Below are positions 1 through 12,521 of a stretch of 64,000 bases of DNA, one piece after another; the first letter of the stretch is position 1; every line of letters starts with the position of its first letter. The DNA lies in the NCBI GenBank assembly GCA_032988165.1, contig JANTQF010000058.1, forward strand, positions 1 to 64,000, written 5' to 3'. The notes under the pieces were generated by a model. That model saw nothing but the letters and a program-made list of their open reading frames with translations. It was not told where the DNA came from and did not search any database. Source of the DNA: Emmonsiellopsis sp. PD_33 (lineage: Eukaryota; Ascomycota; Eurotiomycetes; Onygenales; Ajellomycetaceae). The position numbers were made by a program, and so were the translations under genes.

Positions 1-938
1 TGTCAGCGCGCAGCAGTGTAGTCGTCTGTTCACTCGGTCGTTCAGGACCCCTCTCCCGTCGCCCCTCTCTCGCACAATGCGTCCCACTTCTCCTTTGCCT
101 CCTCCCTCCCCCCCCCCCCTCCCCCCCCCCCCCCCCCCCCCCTTTTTTTTTCCCTTTTCCTTGCAATTTAACAAATCAGATCTGTCTATCTATCTATCGA
201 TCTGGGAAGGGGAGGCGGAATCGTCCCAGGTCCTAGCTAGGCAAACGGGCGAGGTTCCTTTCCTCTGGTTGGGGATGGCTTAGGTAGGTAGGTAGATAGG
301 TAGAGGGTGGACGGTGGATATTGATAGATATAGATGGATAATAGACTTCGTAAGAGGGGAGATGAGGTGGGGGTGGATGTAAGCATGCAAATAACCAGCC
401 CTCCTTCTCTCTCCGGGGTTGTATAATAGATACGGAGGAAATGCACATTGGGATAGATGGGGATTTGTCTGCTATGTATCGCATAGGCTATTTCTTATAT
501 CTAACTATATGATGGGGGGCAAGCGGTATAGGATGGATGAAGGGGCTGGATATGTAGGAAGGTGTTTTCGGAGAAAACTAGGTATGAAAATGTTTTCTAT
601 ATAGATTTCCGAGAAAGAGATGGAGATGGTCTGTAATAGATCTGTCTATCAACTATCTAGGAAAGGGAAAGGAGAAGGGAAGGGTGTCCCGAGATGTGTA
701 AAATATAGTAGAAACGAAAGCGGTAAGTAAGGTCATCATCGTTATTCGAAACTGGGAGTAGGAGAATGAAATATATAAAAAAAGGGGAAACTGCTAAAAT
801 GAACATATTGAAACCCCTAAAAAGTTAATAATCCATAGAAAATGATGGGTATATAGCAGACATGGCCAGCAAGTCAACGATAACATACTCATTTAACACT
901 CCCATCCTAGAAACCGCCGTACTTATCTTCGTTATATC
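1..938. other. Gene-free low-complexity flank
   Basis: No supported gene. The stretch holds a C/T homopolymer tract, runs of GGTA/GATA-type tetranucleotides and purine-rich sequence. It lies downstream of the NRPS stop and probably contains its 3' UTR. Confidence 0.6.
107..151. repeat. Poly-C/poly-T homopolymer tract
   Basis: About 35 C residues with one T interruption are followed directly by nine T residues. Such tracts are prone to length error in sequencing and assembly. Confidence 0.9.
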
Positions 939-3900
939 TCACTCAAGCCCCTCCACTAACTCCCTAATCGTCAAGTTCCCTCCTCCTCTCGCCATTTCCG
1001 CCTCTACCGCCCTTTTAACCATATACTCCATAACAAACAACTCCCTCTCTGCCGCCTCCCGATTCCACGCACGGTCATCAAATGCAAACTTGAGCTTATG
1101 TCCGCCACTAGCTGTTTTCGCTACTTCCATGACGAGTGCGTAGGGCTGCGGCATTGTGACTTGGGACTCTGCCATGACGATCCATTTTAGTGGTTGTTGT
1201 TGCATGGGTATGGCTGAGGTGGTTGCGGTTGGATTTGCTGGGGATGGAGGAGCAGCAGGTTCAAATGGTTGAAAGAGGAACAGGGTGTGGTTTCCTGACG
1301 CCTCACGGGTAGTTTGGCAGGCAGAGTATATGTCTGCTAGGCCCATGGTGTAGTGTTCTGTGTATTGCCAGAAGTCGTCCTGGGTCTGCTGCAGGAAGGT
1401 GTGCCATGATGCAGGAGAAATTGTGCTGTTGTCATCATCATCGAGATGCACAGTGGATCGCATGGGAAGGAAATTGGCACAGGTGCCGTTGATGGACTGC
1501 GGGTTTGGCAGGTTGACGTTCCGTCCCGTGTAGAGATAGTCGAAGGCAACGTCCTGCTTACCGCTACGGTACGCGAGCCAAACTTGAAAGACTGCCTGGA
1601 ATATTATAGATGGGGTCGTCCCCGTGGCATTTACCAGGGATTCGAGGCAAGTGTTTGTAGTTAGGGAGACGATGCTGTTAATCTGTGGTTGTCGTTGGGT
1701 AGTACCCGGGAGCTCCGGGAACCCGAACTGGATGGGCCGTTTAGAGGGCTGCGTCCAGAATCCGAGTGCGGGCTGCTTATCGCTTTGCCATATGTGGAAG
1801 GCAAACGAGCGGAACGAGGTAAACTTCTCCAGTGGATGGTTCTCCTGGTAGGAACGGAAATGGGAGGCGAAGACACGTAGGAGGGTTCCGTCGTAGAGAG
1901 CATGGTCCATTTTGGTGACTACTTCGAGTTCTCCGTCTGGATATTGAAGGACGGCATAGCGGATAAAAGGCCTGCCGAAGATGAATTTCTCTCGCCAAAT
2001 ACGTTCTAGGATGCCTTGCTTCTCTGCATGGGTTGTGATAGTGTGAATTCCAACAATAGGAGTTGGGTCCTTCAGAACAACGCCGTACCACTTACCTCCC
2101 TGAAGAGTATAAGTCGTTCGTAGGATATCGTTAGTTTCTGCTAGTCGCTTGAGAAGGCCGGTCCATTTCTCAAGATTAGCCTCTTTTCCCATAGGGCGGA
2201 TAGCCATTAAGCACCAAAAAGATTCAGACCGATGCCCCTGCGCTAGGAACTCTGCCTGCCCGGGAGGGCAAGGGTAGATATCTTCGTAGTCTTGTTGGGT
2301 AAGGCCAGCTGTCAAAATTGCGGTTTGGATCTCTTCAGGGGCTCTGAATACAGGCTGTTCCAAAGCTATGATGTTGACCTTATCTTCACGCATACGATTG
2401 GCCATGTCTTTGAGGTTGGGATATTTGAGAATATCGCCCACAGATACGAGATAGCCTGTCTTGCGAAGCTGGCTGACAAGATTGATAGCAGCGATCGAAT
2501 CACCACCAAGTCTCAAAAAATTGGCCTCAAGACCGAATGTATCGCTTTCTAGACGAAGGATACTGGACCAAGCAGTCTGGAGCGCCTTTTGCTTGGGAGA
2601 GGTCACTTGGATCACGCTTTTGGGTTCAGAAGGGGCAAGTTCATCAAATGAGTGCTCGGCCAGGAGCTCCTGGTTCAATGACTCAGCAAGCACCTTCAGA
2701 AACTTTCTGTTGGTTTTCCCAGAGGGCATCCGGGGGATGGCGCCTAAAGGAAGAATGGCCTTGGGAATCATATATGGTGGTAGAGTGGTAAGGCCATCTC
2801 TGAGCTTCGTAACCTGCGAAGAATATTGTTTCAAGTCTAATATGCCATCCTGGGTCGAAGACTCAAATACCACAAATGCAACAATTTGAGCCTTATTGGC
2901 GTACTTCCCAACGATAGCAGAGCACTCTTTGATTTGGCCAGTCTTAATCATAGCATGTTCGATCTCTCCAAGCTCTATTCGATAACCACTGACCTTGCAT
3001 TGATCGTCTTTTCGGCCCATATATTCAATCTCCTTGCCAGGTAAGAACCTGACCAGGTCACCCGTCCGATAAACAAGACGACGGTTACCGTTGAGATCAA
3101 TTTGCACAAAGGCCTTGGCTGTGATTTCGGGTTGGTTTAAATAGCCAGCCGCAAGATGAGGGCCAGAAATGCAGAGTTCTCCAACGGCGCCATACGGGAC
3201 GGCCTTGTTTCCGTTGCTTTCGAGTATGGCCGGAAAAACAGAGGGGAGTGCTCGACCAATATTCCTTCCTGAATCCTTTGGAACGATATTGTGCATCGAA
3301 ACTATGATCGATGTTTCACTTGGACCATAAGCGTTGCGCAACTGTAACCGGGACCCCCAGGTGTCCACCACCTCCTGTGTAACCGGCTCCCCTCCAACGG
3401 TGAGAGACTTGAGTGATGGAACGTCATCTGGGTTGAGAAGACGGGCTACAGTTGGTGTCAAAAATAGGTGGCCAACCTGCATCTCGTTGATTACCTCGGC
3501 CAATCCATCCAAAAGCTTATCAGCACGGGCAAGACAGAGAGTGGCACCGCTATGGAAGGCCGTGAATATGTCATAGAGGGATGCATCAAAGACGTAGTTG
3601 GAGAATAGAAGGTTTTTGAAATCTCCATTTTCTTTTCCTTCAAATTCGAGTATCGACTTTATCGCAGCGGAGCAGGACCCATGGGTGACGACAACGGACT
3701 TAGGAACGCCTGTGCTACCTGAAGTGTTGATTAAATACCCAACGTTTCCCGGAAGAACTTCGATCTCTGGCTTGGATGAAGCGTAATCCTTTAGGCTAAC
3801 TTGATCGAGTAGGATAGATGTCACTTTATTAGCTGGGAAGTATCCTCCGTGCTCCGTTTCTGTCAGGACCACCTTGGCACCTACTTCAAGGGCGATAAAC

Positions 3901-6900
3901 ATATTCCTATCGAGTGGATTCTCGGGCCCTAGAGGAATAAAAGCCGCTCCGATCTTAAGAAGCGAAAACATCGCGATTATCATTAATGGCGATTTGCCCA
4001 ACAGCAAGGGGACAATGTCACCCTGGGAAATTCCTCGATGGGCTAGATAATTTGCCATCTGGTTGGACCGTTCTTCCATCTGTTGGTATGTGATAAACTC
4101 CTGGGCTTGATACTGAATCGCAATCCTGAAGGGATTTTGTTTGGCCATCAGTTCAAATTGCCCATGGAGTGTCCGGGGTGGAGACTGGATTGAGATTTCT
4201 TCGAGGAGGAAACAACGTTCCTTGTCACCAACGAGGTCAAGCGATCCGACCGTCATGTTATAGTCATTCATTATATGTTCTACTGCCCGAACAAATTGGT
4301 CTAGCAGGAATTCGAGGCGTAGAGGTTCCATGCAGGACGACAGCCGTAGTTCAAGGCCGGAAATAGTCTCCTCAATACTGAGGGTAGTGAATTCTGTTTT
4401 CCACACAGGTTGGGGCCCGAGAGTCTGAAAGATTTGTTTTGTATTTTCAGGATTATCTCCTGCCTTCAAGACAATATTCACCATGGTATCGAAAAGTTCA
4501 GAACTCCGGTGACCAGCTGCAGCTACCGCCTTTCGGATTCCGTACTGAGAGTATCGGACGACATCCCATAGGGAATTGTTGACTTCCTGAATGTCTTGTT
4601 TTAGGGAATGATCTTGTTGGACCCGTATCGCTAGAGGCACGAGGGTCAATGTGGGCCCGTTTAGTTTTTCGATTCCATTGACAGGTACATCTCTTCCAGA
4701 CAGTGTAACCCCCATGACCACTGAAGATGACGCGGTATGCTTTGAGAGGACTAGTCCCCATGCGGCATAGAAGATAGCGCTAGATGTCGTCTGCATTGCG
4801 AGAGCTGTTTGTTTTAAATCAATTGAGAGTCTCCTCGAAACATAGATGGGATCGGAAGCAGGTGAATGGTTGAGAATAGTAGGGCTGGATTCTGCGAGGT
4901 AGTTTGACCAAAATCTCTTCGACTCATCCCCGTCTTGATTTTGGATCGCGCGGATATATGTGGCCCAAGGGGGTCGAATCGTTGGCTGTAGACCTCCATA
5001 TACGTCTGCAACGTCGTCGAAGAAAAATCTATGAGACCAGAAGTCGAAAAGTGCATGATGTATAGATACAACAAGAATATATCGATCAACAATGGAGATC
5101 CTGACTAAAGGTTGACCAAGAGTGATCCCTTCCTTTTTGTCTAGCTCAAGGAACGTAGCAAGACTCATTGAGGTTTCTTTCCACGGGAGGGAAAGATCAT
5201 TGCGGACGATCTGGACCAGTCCAAATTCAGCCATGGAGAAAGTGGAACGGAGAATTTCGCTTTGCCAGAACACCACCTGGAACGCAAGTCTAAGGCGTAC
5301 AAGATCTAGATGGCGAATGTCAAAGACCCTTTGATATAGATAGTCTTCGCTGCCTTTTAGGGTGCTTGCCAGCAAGCCCTCCTGTAAAGGAGTGACGGGA
5401 AAAGCGTCCGAGATTCCGCGGTTTGCGATGAGATTGGCTTTCAGATTGTCGTCGGAGATTAAGGAGAATGGAGGTGGCAAGGGGAGTGTAACATCGGGTT
5501 TAGACTCGAAATGGCACGAATATGCAATGTCTTGAAGAGTTTGCGCTCGAAGAATGTCGGCTAGCTCAATAATAATGCCGTTTGATTTTAGGTCCCTAAT
5601 GACTCGGATGGCTTCAATCGATGTGCCGCCTAGAGAAACGAAGGAGTCCGAAATATGTATCGATGAGGCAGCCATGCTAAGTGAGGTTGCCCAACTAGCC
5701 CGAATTATCGATACGGCTGGGGTTATATCATCTTCGCATGCCATTGATCGATCAAGGCCTAACATCTCCTCTGGGTTGGTTGATTCTGCCAGCTGACGAA
5801 TGGAAGAGATATCTACCTTTCCATTCGTATTGAGAGGTAGCGTTGCATATTGTAACCAATAACTGGGTACCATGTAACCTGGGAAGCGGGTTTGAGCCTT
5901 TTGTCGGAGTCGATATATTAGCTGCGACCAGTGTGTGTCCTGCTTCACAGCAATAGCTGCAACCAGCGAGGATTTGCCTCTTATTTTCGCACCAACACAT
6001 GTAATCGCAAGGACGTCCGTGTCTGCACCGAGTTGAACGGCGATTTCTTCTGGCTCCACACTTTGTGAATTAATTTTAATCCGGTAGTCGAGCCGGCCCA
6101 ATATTTCGAAAGTACCATCGGCTTGTTGAACTGCAAAGTCGCCCGTACGGTAAAGTATTCCGCGGCCAAAGGGATTCTTAATGAACGACCTGGCTGTCTC
6201 CATTGGGCGGTTATGATATCCGTTTGAAATTTGTTGTCCATAGAGACAAAGCTCACCAGGCTCACCTGATTGAACCTCGTTGTGGGTTCCAGGGACGAGT
6301 ATTATGGCCGTGGTTGTATCCAGCGGGCGACCCGGGTTGCGAGGATTGTCCCCAATCTTGAGCAGCCGAGCGAAATTTAACTGGGCGCACTCACTCAAGC
6401 CGTAGGAGACTCTGAGTTCGATTTTATCTGCCCACCTGTCGACAAGTTCTTGGCTAAGTGGCTCTCCTACGGTCGTTATTTGCTTGAGACACATAGGAAT
6501 ATCGACCTCCGATAAAAGCGTAAGGGCTGACGGCGTTATACCGACAGCATCTATCTCCATCTCGCGAATTACCTCCATCAAGGAGGTTGCAATCTTCTCT
6601 CGACTTGCTAGGCACAAACAGGCACCTTTTGCGAGAGTGGCTAAGATGGACCTCTGTGCGGCCGAAAATATTGGGTTGTAGAAAAGTAGCCATCTTTGAC
6701 GCCTGTTCAATGAGAAATGGTTGATGCCATAGGAAGCCGCGGCATGAGAAACGATAACACCTTTTGGAGTTCCGGTTGAACCTGTGATTGTTTTGTCATG
6801 TTAGCCAATATTATGGCTACCGGGGAATTAACAAGCGACATACCTGAGGTATATATTAAATAAGCTGCGTCTGAGCTCCTCGCTTGGTAAATATCTTGAG

Positions 6901-7423
6901 TTTTATCTGCGCTTGGCTTGGCAACATCGGACAAAAGTCTCTCAACGGAAACGCATTTCTTGAAATAATGTCCATATTGCTTGTGAACCACAACGACGTC
7001 CGCATTGCAGTCTTCAACAATAGTTCGATTGCGCTCCGGGGACCCATCTGGGTCGAGTGTGACATATGCAGCCCCTGACTTCAGAATTGCGAGAAGAACC
7101 GCAACGAACTCGACGGAACGAGTCATACAAACGGCAACGAATGTACAAGACTTGAAACTGGCAGCCGACTGGATGGCCAACACAAGATCCCATAGCTCCA
7201 CATAGGAAAGAGGGGTTTCATCCTCGAACTGAATCGCAGGGGTGTGCGGATGAGACTGCACTTGATAGAATATGAGGTCTGTGATAATGCAAGGAGCCGA
7301 TGGTATCTCGGGTGAACATGGCGAACCATCACCGTTGGGTGTCGAACGAGGCTTTGGAGCTATGTACTTAGAAGTCGAAGCCGATATCTCCGTGAAATAA
7401 CTTTCCAATCGGCTTGGAGCCAT
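939..7423 (-). CDS. Two-module nonribosomal peptide synthetase, A-T-C-A-T-C (SidE-like layout)
   Basis: The protein is about 2140 residues from two exons, 7423-6844 and 6781-939. The 62-nt intron splits the adenylation A3 core, giving YTSG|STGTPKG when spliced. Order: A1 (about 30-520), T1 with LGGTS and Ser near 580, C1 with HHALFDF near 770, A2 with NTSGSTGVPKS near 1214, T2 with LGGDS near 1619, and a terminal C2 with DHALYDG near 1819. There is no thioesterase or reductase domain, so release is probably by the terminal C domain. This six-domain order matches fumarylalanine synthetase SidE of Aspergillus fumigatus; that assignment is inference and the substrates are not read here. I chose the ATG giving MAPSR; an in-frame start at 7504 lies upstream. 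Neighbours are an MDR reductase and an MFS transporter on the opposite strand. Confidence 0.88.
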
Positions 7424-9347
7424 GGCGTTATGCAAAGGGGTATATGTGCAGTGTCTGGGGTATCTCCGAGTTGAATACACAAAAGAGAAAAATTGTTCCT
7501 GCAAGAAGCTGGCATGGGAGGGATGAGTTTAATAGATGATATCAATCTAGAAACAAGACTGACAGGCTATAAGGCGGTTCTTATACTTGATAATCATGAG
7601 ATGTTCGCACGGTTAGTGCCCCTAGGCTTGGCTGGATACCGACCCTCATCCCGAGCACTCAACTCGGGGGGCGATTGAAAGACCCCAATTGATGTTAAGA
7701 GAAGCAGGATGTCTCCCACTGAATGCAGCGGCGTTTCAGCCGTAAAATGCCGAAGGATTACCTTTCTGCGGAGAGGCTTAGTATAGAAACCGTCAATCGT
7801 TCCATGCATCTAGAATGAAAATGTTGGGGACCACAAGCGATGTCAGAGACAGACGAAGGCGAACTGCCGCTCCAGACATGTCATGCGCTAGGAACCAGAT
7901 GCGACAAATCACCAAACCTGGAATATAAGCCACGTTTTGCTCGCATTTCGTGAAACAAACCAAGAGGCAGGAGAGAAGGCCAATGGTAAGAAGACAGACA
8001 ATGGTATTCAGGCACTCTCTACCTTGTCGAAGCCTGGCGGTGGTTTTCCGAATGAATAATAGCCTGAAAGTAGAAGCGGTGTGACTCAAATTCGCTATAG
8101 GAGTGTATAGAGAACTTGAACTAACATTGTTGCACGGCTCCCAATATGAGCGCCATACATATATCGCCCGGATACGATTTTTTGGCCACGAAGTAATGGT
8201 GAATTTGCCTTGCCGGAGAGAAGGGGGATCTCATGCCAAGTACGGCCGCAGGGGGGTTGCGTGAACGCCAACCAGGCCGGTAAGGTGAATATTGCTTTTC
8301 TAGCGTATAAAGACCCACCAATTTAGATATCATCGTGATGAGTCCCAAGATCTTAGAGTTTGAGAGGTTCAACACCGAGTGTTGTGAAGAATTGAGGCTG
8401 TGGAACGTCGGTCGAGTACCCAACAGCCTGGTAAGTTCCGTTAAGAAAGAAAATTGGACCACCAGCCGGTCTCAGATATTTCTAAATTTGGTGATAACGC
8501 TGTAGCTCGTGGTATTCCACACGCATCAGGCGGTGCTGTTGGTCTAAGAAATCACTCATTGAGGAAGTTGATTGAAATTTGAGGGTCCTGATGTCGATTT
8601 AGCCTAGCCGGCGCTAACTAACTTAGTTAATTTAAGTTCGTTAACGAGTGAGTGCGGATACTCTCGCTTGCTTGCTCGCCAGTCAGTTCGTAAAACTTGA
8701 ACTCGTCAATATTCGCCCTCCACAATGGCACCATTCAGCCAGCCGAGCACGACGACAATGACGGGCTAGGAGGCAGAGCACGCCCTGAAGCAGCCTGTTA
8801 GCCATATCCAACTATTCTGATACTGGACATACCTCCCTCCGATTCTGTTCTCCCGATTAGATTGAAGTGCTAGCACCTGAGTGTGAGGTTCCATCGTCCC
8901 CAGCCATGCGGGGATTGGGCACCATACCGTCGTGTGGCCATAGATGCACATGACGAAGCTGTATATTTCCTCTCAGCTATGGTCGTTTGCCTTTGTGTAT
9001 CTGTCCGTGTTTGCTGCGGCCATGGGTGTGTGACGGAGGCTCGTTGACGCGCAGGGCTTGGAGACGTCTCGTTTACCTCTTTTGGGAAAGCCCCTTTCAC
9101 CGGCATCATGTGATATCTAACCTTCTCCCAACGTCCTCCGTCAACAACACTCCGGACACCCCTCTGCAACCTCGTTTGTCCCCTCGATTTGCCCTCCGTT
9201 CAGACACCTCTACAAGAGTGTTCGGCTTTCAGCCATCAGCTTCTGGCCTCCCACGTTTGCCTACTTTATTCTGCTCCCTCCTGACACATCTACGGCTGAT
9301 CACAGTCCCCCCCTTTTGCCTCCAAAACCTGAACGAAAAGAGTCACA
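7424..9347. other. Divergent intergenic region, NRPS / MDR reductase
   Basis: About 1.9 kb separates two divergently transcribed genes. Open frames here lack ATG starts or recognisable similarity. The right end is pyrimidine-rich up to the reductase ATG, as expected of a fungal promoter and 5' UTR. No specific regulator site could be assigned. Confidence 0.5.
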
Positions 9348-10445
9348 ATGGCCCAAAGCTTAGCCTTCAATGATGCTGCCTCTGATCCCATTGAATCCAT
9401 CCAACTGGTCAATGTTCCACTGCCACCCTGCGGTCCTAAACAGGTGTTAGTTCGTTTGCTCTCCGCACCCGTCAATCCTTTGGATATTGCCGTCATACAG
9501 GGCAAATATCCTGTGAAACCGCAAAACAGCATTACTTCAGAGCTGGGAGAGACGCTGAAGATTCCTGGATCCGATGGCGCAGCACGCGTTACCCAGGTGG
9601 GTGATGCTGTTACCAACATCAGCGTAGGAGACATCGTGATCCTCAAGCGCCATTGTCGTGGCTCTTTTCGTACCCATGCAGCTTTCGAGCAAGATGACGT
9701 GCTGAAGGTCCCAGATGATATTGATGTGCGGCTTGCATCAATCCTCCGTATGGGAGTTGCCCCCGCTTACTTTCAACTAACGGATTATCATCCATTGGTA
9801 CCGGGTGACTGGGTGATACAAACCGCTGCAACGGGGACGATCCCTCACTTTGTCTGCCAATTCGCCCAGTTTTTCGGCGTCAACATCATCAGCGTAGTTC
9901 GCCGTCGGTCCCAGGACGATGATCCAGAAAAGGTGAAGCGTTCACTGAAGACGTTTGGTGCGAGCCTAGTTCTGACGGAGGACGAGCTGGATACCACGAC
10001 TGAGTTGGACGGCAAACGTATTTGCTTGGCAATCGATTCTGTCTCTAACGAAACGTTGACTGCGAAGCTTCTTTCTAAACTAGCGCCGGGATCTACATAC
10101 CTAACGGTTGGGTTCCTGGGCCGGACCCTCGGCCCTGCCGCCCACGGGAGTCAGTCTTCAAACCCGCTCCCTGATTTCGGTTTCATTGCCTGGCAACGAA
10201 ATATCACTCTCAAAGGGTTTCGACTGACGATCTCCCTTGAAAAACGCACACCGGAACAGCAAACTGCCCTGCTGTCGTGGTTCAGCGATTTGGTCTGCCG
10301 AGGTTTACTGAAACTGCCTGCTCTTGAATACGTGCGATGGAATCCCCTGGAGGAGGGCCTGGAAGCGAAATTACGAAGCGCGATTAGTCAAACACAGAAG
10401 CCGCAGCTGGGTCAGAAGAAAAAGATATTCGTGTTTGACGAGTAA
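9348..10445 (+). CDS. Zinc-independent MDR oxidoreductase, enoyl reductase (Etr1/MECR)-like
   Basis: This is an intronless 365-residue protein. The N-terminal GroES-like fold carries the APVNPLDI motif typical of the quinone-oxidoreductase/2-enoyl reductase branch. A Tyr at about residue 54 in IQGKYPVKP sits where Etr1-type trans-2-enoyl-ACP reductases carry their catalytic Tyr. A nucleotide-binding region follows (WVIQTAATGT near 160, with a modified glycine motif). There are no structural zinc cysteines. Etr1 acts in mitochondrial fatty-acid synthesis, but this protein starts MAQSLAFND with no basic amphipathic presequence, so it is probably a cytosolic paralog. It lies next to the NRPS on the opposite strand and could be a tailoring reductase; that role is inference. 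The ATG follows a CACA context and a pyrimidine-rich leader. Confidence 0.85.
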   Translation: MAQSLAFNDAASDPIESIQLVNVPLPPCGPKQVLVRLLSAPVNPLDIAVIQGKYPVKPQNSITSELGETLKIPGSDGAARVTQVGDAVTNISVGDIVILKRHCRGSFRTHAAFEQDDVLKVPDDIDVRLASILRMGVAPAYFQLTDYHPLVPGDWVIQTAATGTIPHFVCQFAQFFGVNIISVVRRRSQDDDPEKVKRSLKTFGASLVLTEDELDTTTELDGKRICLAIDSVSNETLTAKLLSKLAPGSTYLTVGFLGRTLGPAAHGSQSSNPLPDFGFIAWQRNITLKGFRLTISLEKRTPEQQTALLSWFSDLVCRGLLKLPALEYVRWNPLEEGLEAKLRSAISQTQKPQLGQKKKIFVFDE

Positions 10446-12521
10446 CGTTACGATTGCCTTCTTTACGACTTCAGATTCGAGAGCAGTTTTCCTTCGCCAC
10501 ACTGTCCTTACAACGTTATCGAAGTCATCGCCGTATTTAGGGAATTAGAGACAACTCGGATTGGCGTTGATTATGCACCGCCAGAAACCAGATATGATGG
10601 TAATTCAATATGAAACATGCAGGTGTCATACAACCATAAAATCAGGTGTTTTTGTGAGCACGTTCAGTAGCCGGACTCTTATTCCGCCTACATTATACGG
10701 GAATTTTACGTTCAATCAAGATTTCTTCTTATCTGGCAGGCCTCCCTCAACCTATTAACCAACATTTGACTTGAAGAGGGCAATACTTTGTATTTCCCAT
10801 GCCACTTTCGCAGTCCAATAGGAAACTCGGCTCCCGGCCAGCATGCGCCCCATCGTCGCACAAATTTCCAAACGAGATAAATCCCGGCATACCAAAAATA
10901 GTGAAAATGGAACAAACGGAAATATTTGAAACCAGCCGCTATTTCCCTCTAAGCCTTGTCGTTGCCCGGCTTATTGCCCCTGAGGGAGATATTTAGCACC
11001 GGCTCGCTCGCACTGTGCTTGTTTCTCGTATATTTCTCGCTGCGTCACCCATCAATTTCCGATACCAGAGCCACTCGTGGATCGTAAACTGCAGTTCAAA
11101 TGATCGCAGATGATGTTGGACAACATACTCCTCATTTCGCCCACCCATTTATAGATAGGGCTGTAGTACAATATCCCGCTATCGAATCGGGCAGTGATAC
11201 AGATCTCCCACCAGCCGACGCCATTTTAGTTACATCGCAACTGCCCTTCCCGGTCCCCGTCTCGGGTTTTTAAGACTTGGGACAACCACACGACATGAAC
11301 GTCATTCCTTTTCTTTTCTCTCCCCTTCATCTCTTCTTCTTTTTGCGTCATTTGCGACATGTGGCACGACATGGACGCCGAGGAGGCGCACACCAGCATC
11401 CCATTTCGGATAATCGGAATTCTGCAGGTTTTCTAGATTGCCCCCCCCCCCCTCTTGCCGCCTACCAAGCCCCCTGACGTTCCGCTCTTTCAGGTTTCAA
11501 CCCGTCGTTTCTCTGTCCTGCTGTCGGAATTCAAATAGTCTGCAGGGATCATGTTCCCCGACCCGCATCGTTGCCGAGCAGGTTAGACGAAGCTTATTTT
11601 AGTAGTAGTTATGCAAAATCAGCTGGTCTTGTGCCAAATCCAACGTTATGGTTGTTCGTGATGATTGCTGCACCTCCCTGCTGAGTCCGAGTAATTCACC
11701 ATGCGAACACGAAAGGGCGCAATGCCCAATTTAGTTTTTATGCCATGGACTGATCGATTTTTACCTACATTCGTAAAGTGAGGTTGGGGTATGTTTCATA
11801 ATCCCCCCGAGCCGAATCCCGCGCACTTGGCGATGGTGGAACTGGAAGATCATGTCCGGGGAATTAAGTGATCACTAATCGTGGTTTTTTTGTTTGTATA
11901 CCTTTAAGCATTATATTCATTGAGGCCAGTCCATGCCTCGGCCCACCCACTCTACCTGCATCTACATATCTTTTCCCCGCGACATTGTTGGCCCGCCTCT
12001 CTATCTATATTTAACTCAAAAAACCCCGTCCATTGATACATCCATTTCCTTTCAATCATTTCTTCATCACCTTGTTTCTCAGCTTTCCTTTGTGGAGATA
12101 ATGCTAATGAGACATAAGAAGGCGTACCCGTTCTGAATTGATTCTGTTGGTTCCCATCTATCTGCATCTATCCATTTCACGTTGTTTATCATCTTTTCCA
12201 TTCCTTTGTTGACTACCATGCGAGATACTTTTTGATTCCATCTACCTAGACATAAACATAGAACCCACTTCAATGTCTCTTGTTTAGTACTAGAACCAAC
12301 ACCAACTGCCCAACATCCACCCACCGGTTAGCTCCCACCGTTGGTATATTCGTTGGATCCAGACCAGGTCTATGATATAGGCTATCATAACCCCCCCCTA
12401 CTTTTGTCCGTTTTTAAGACACTGCCATATCCATCTAAATCCCCATTCCTTTCCCTTATCCTTCACCCCTATCCCCCATTCGCACCTATCCACCTATACA
12501 CTCAACCCAAGCCCTCAAATC
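10446..12521. other. Intergenic, no gene supported
   Basis: About 2.1 kb with short unsupported frames only. It contains pyrimidine-rich blocks and a C run near 11441, and ends in a long C/T-rich leader before the MFS start codon. Confidence 0.5.

Noticed and set aside
8121..8462. 113-codon minus-strand frame in the NRPS/MDR intergenic region
   Set aside because: The first codon is GTG, no ATG is suitably placed, and no similarity is recognised.
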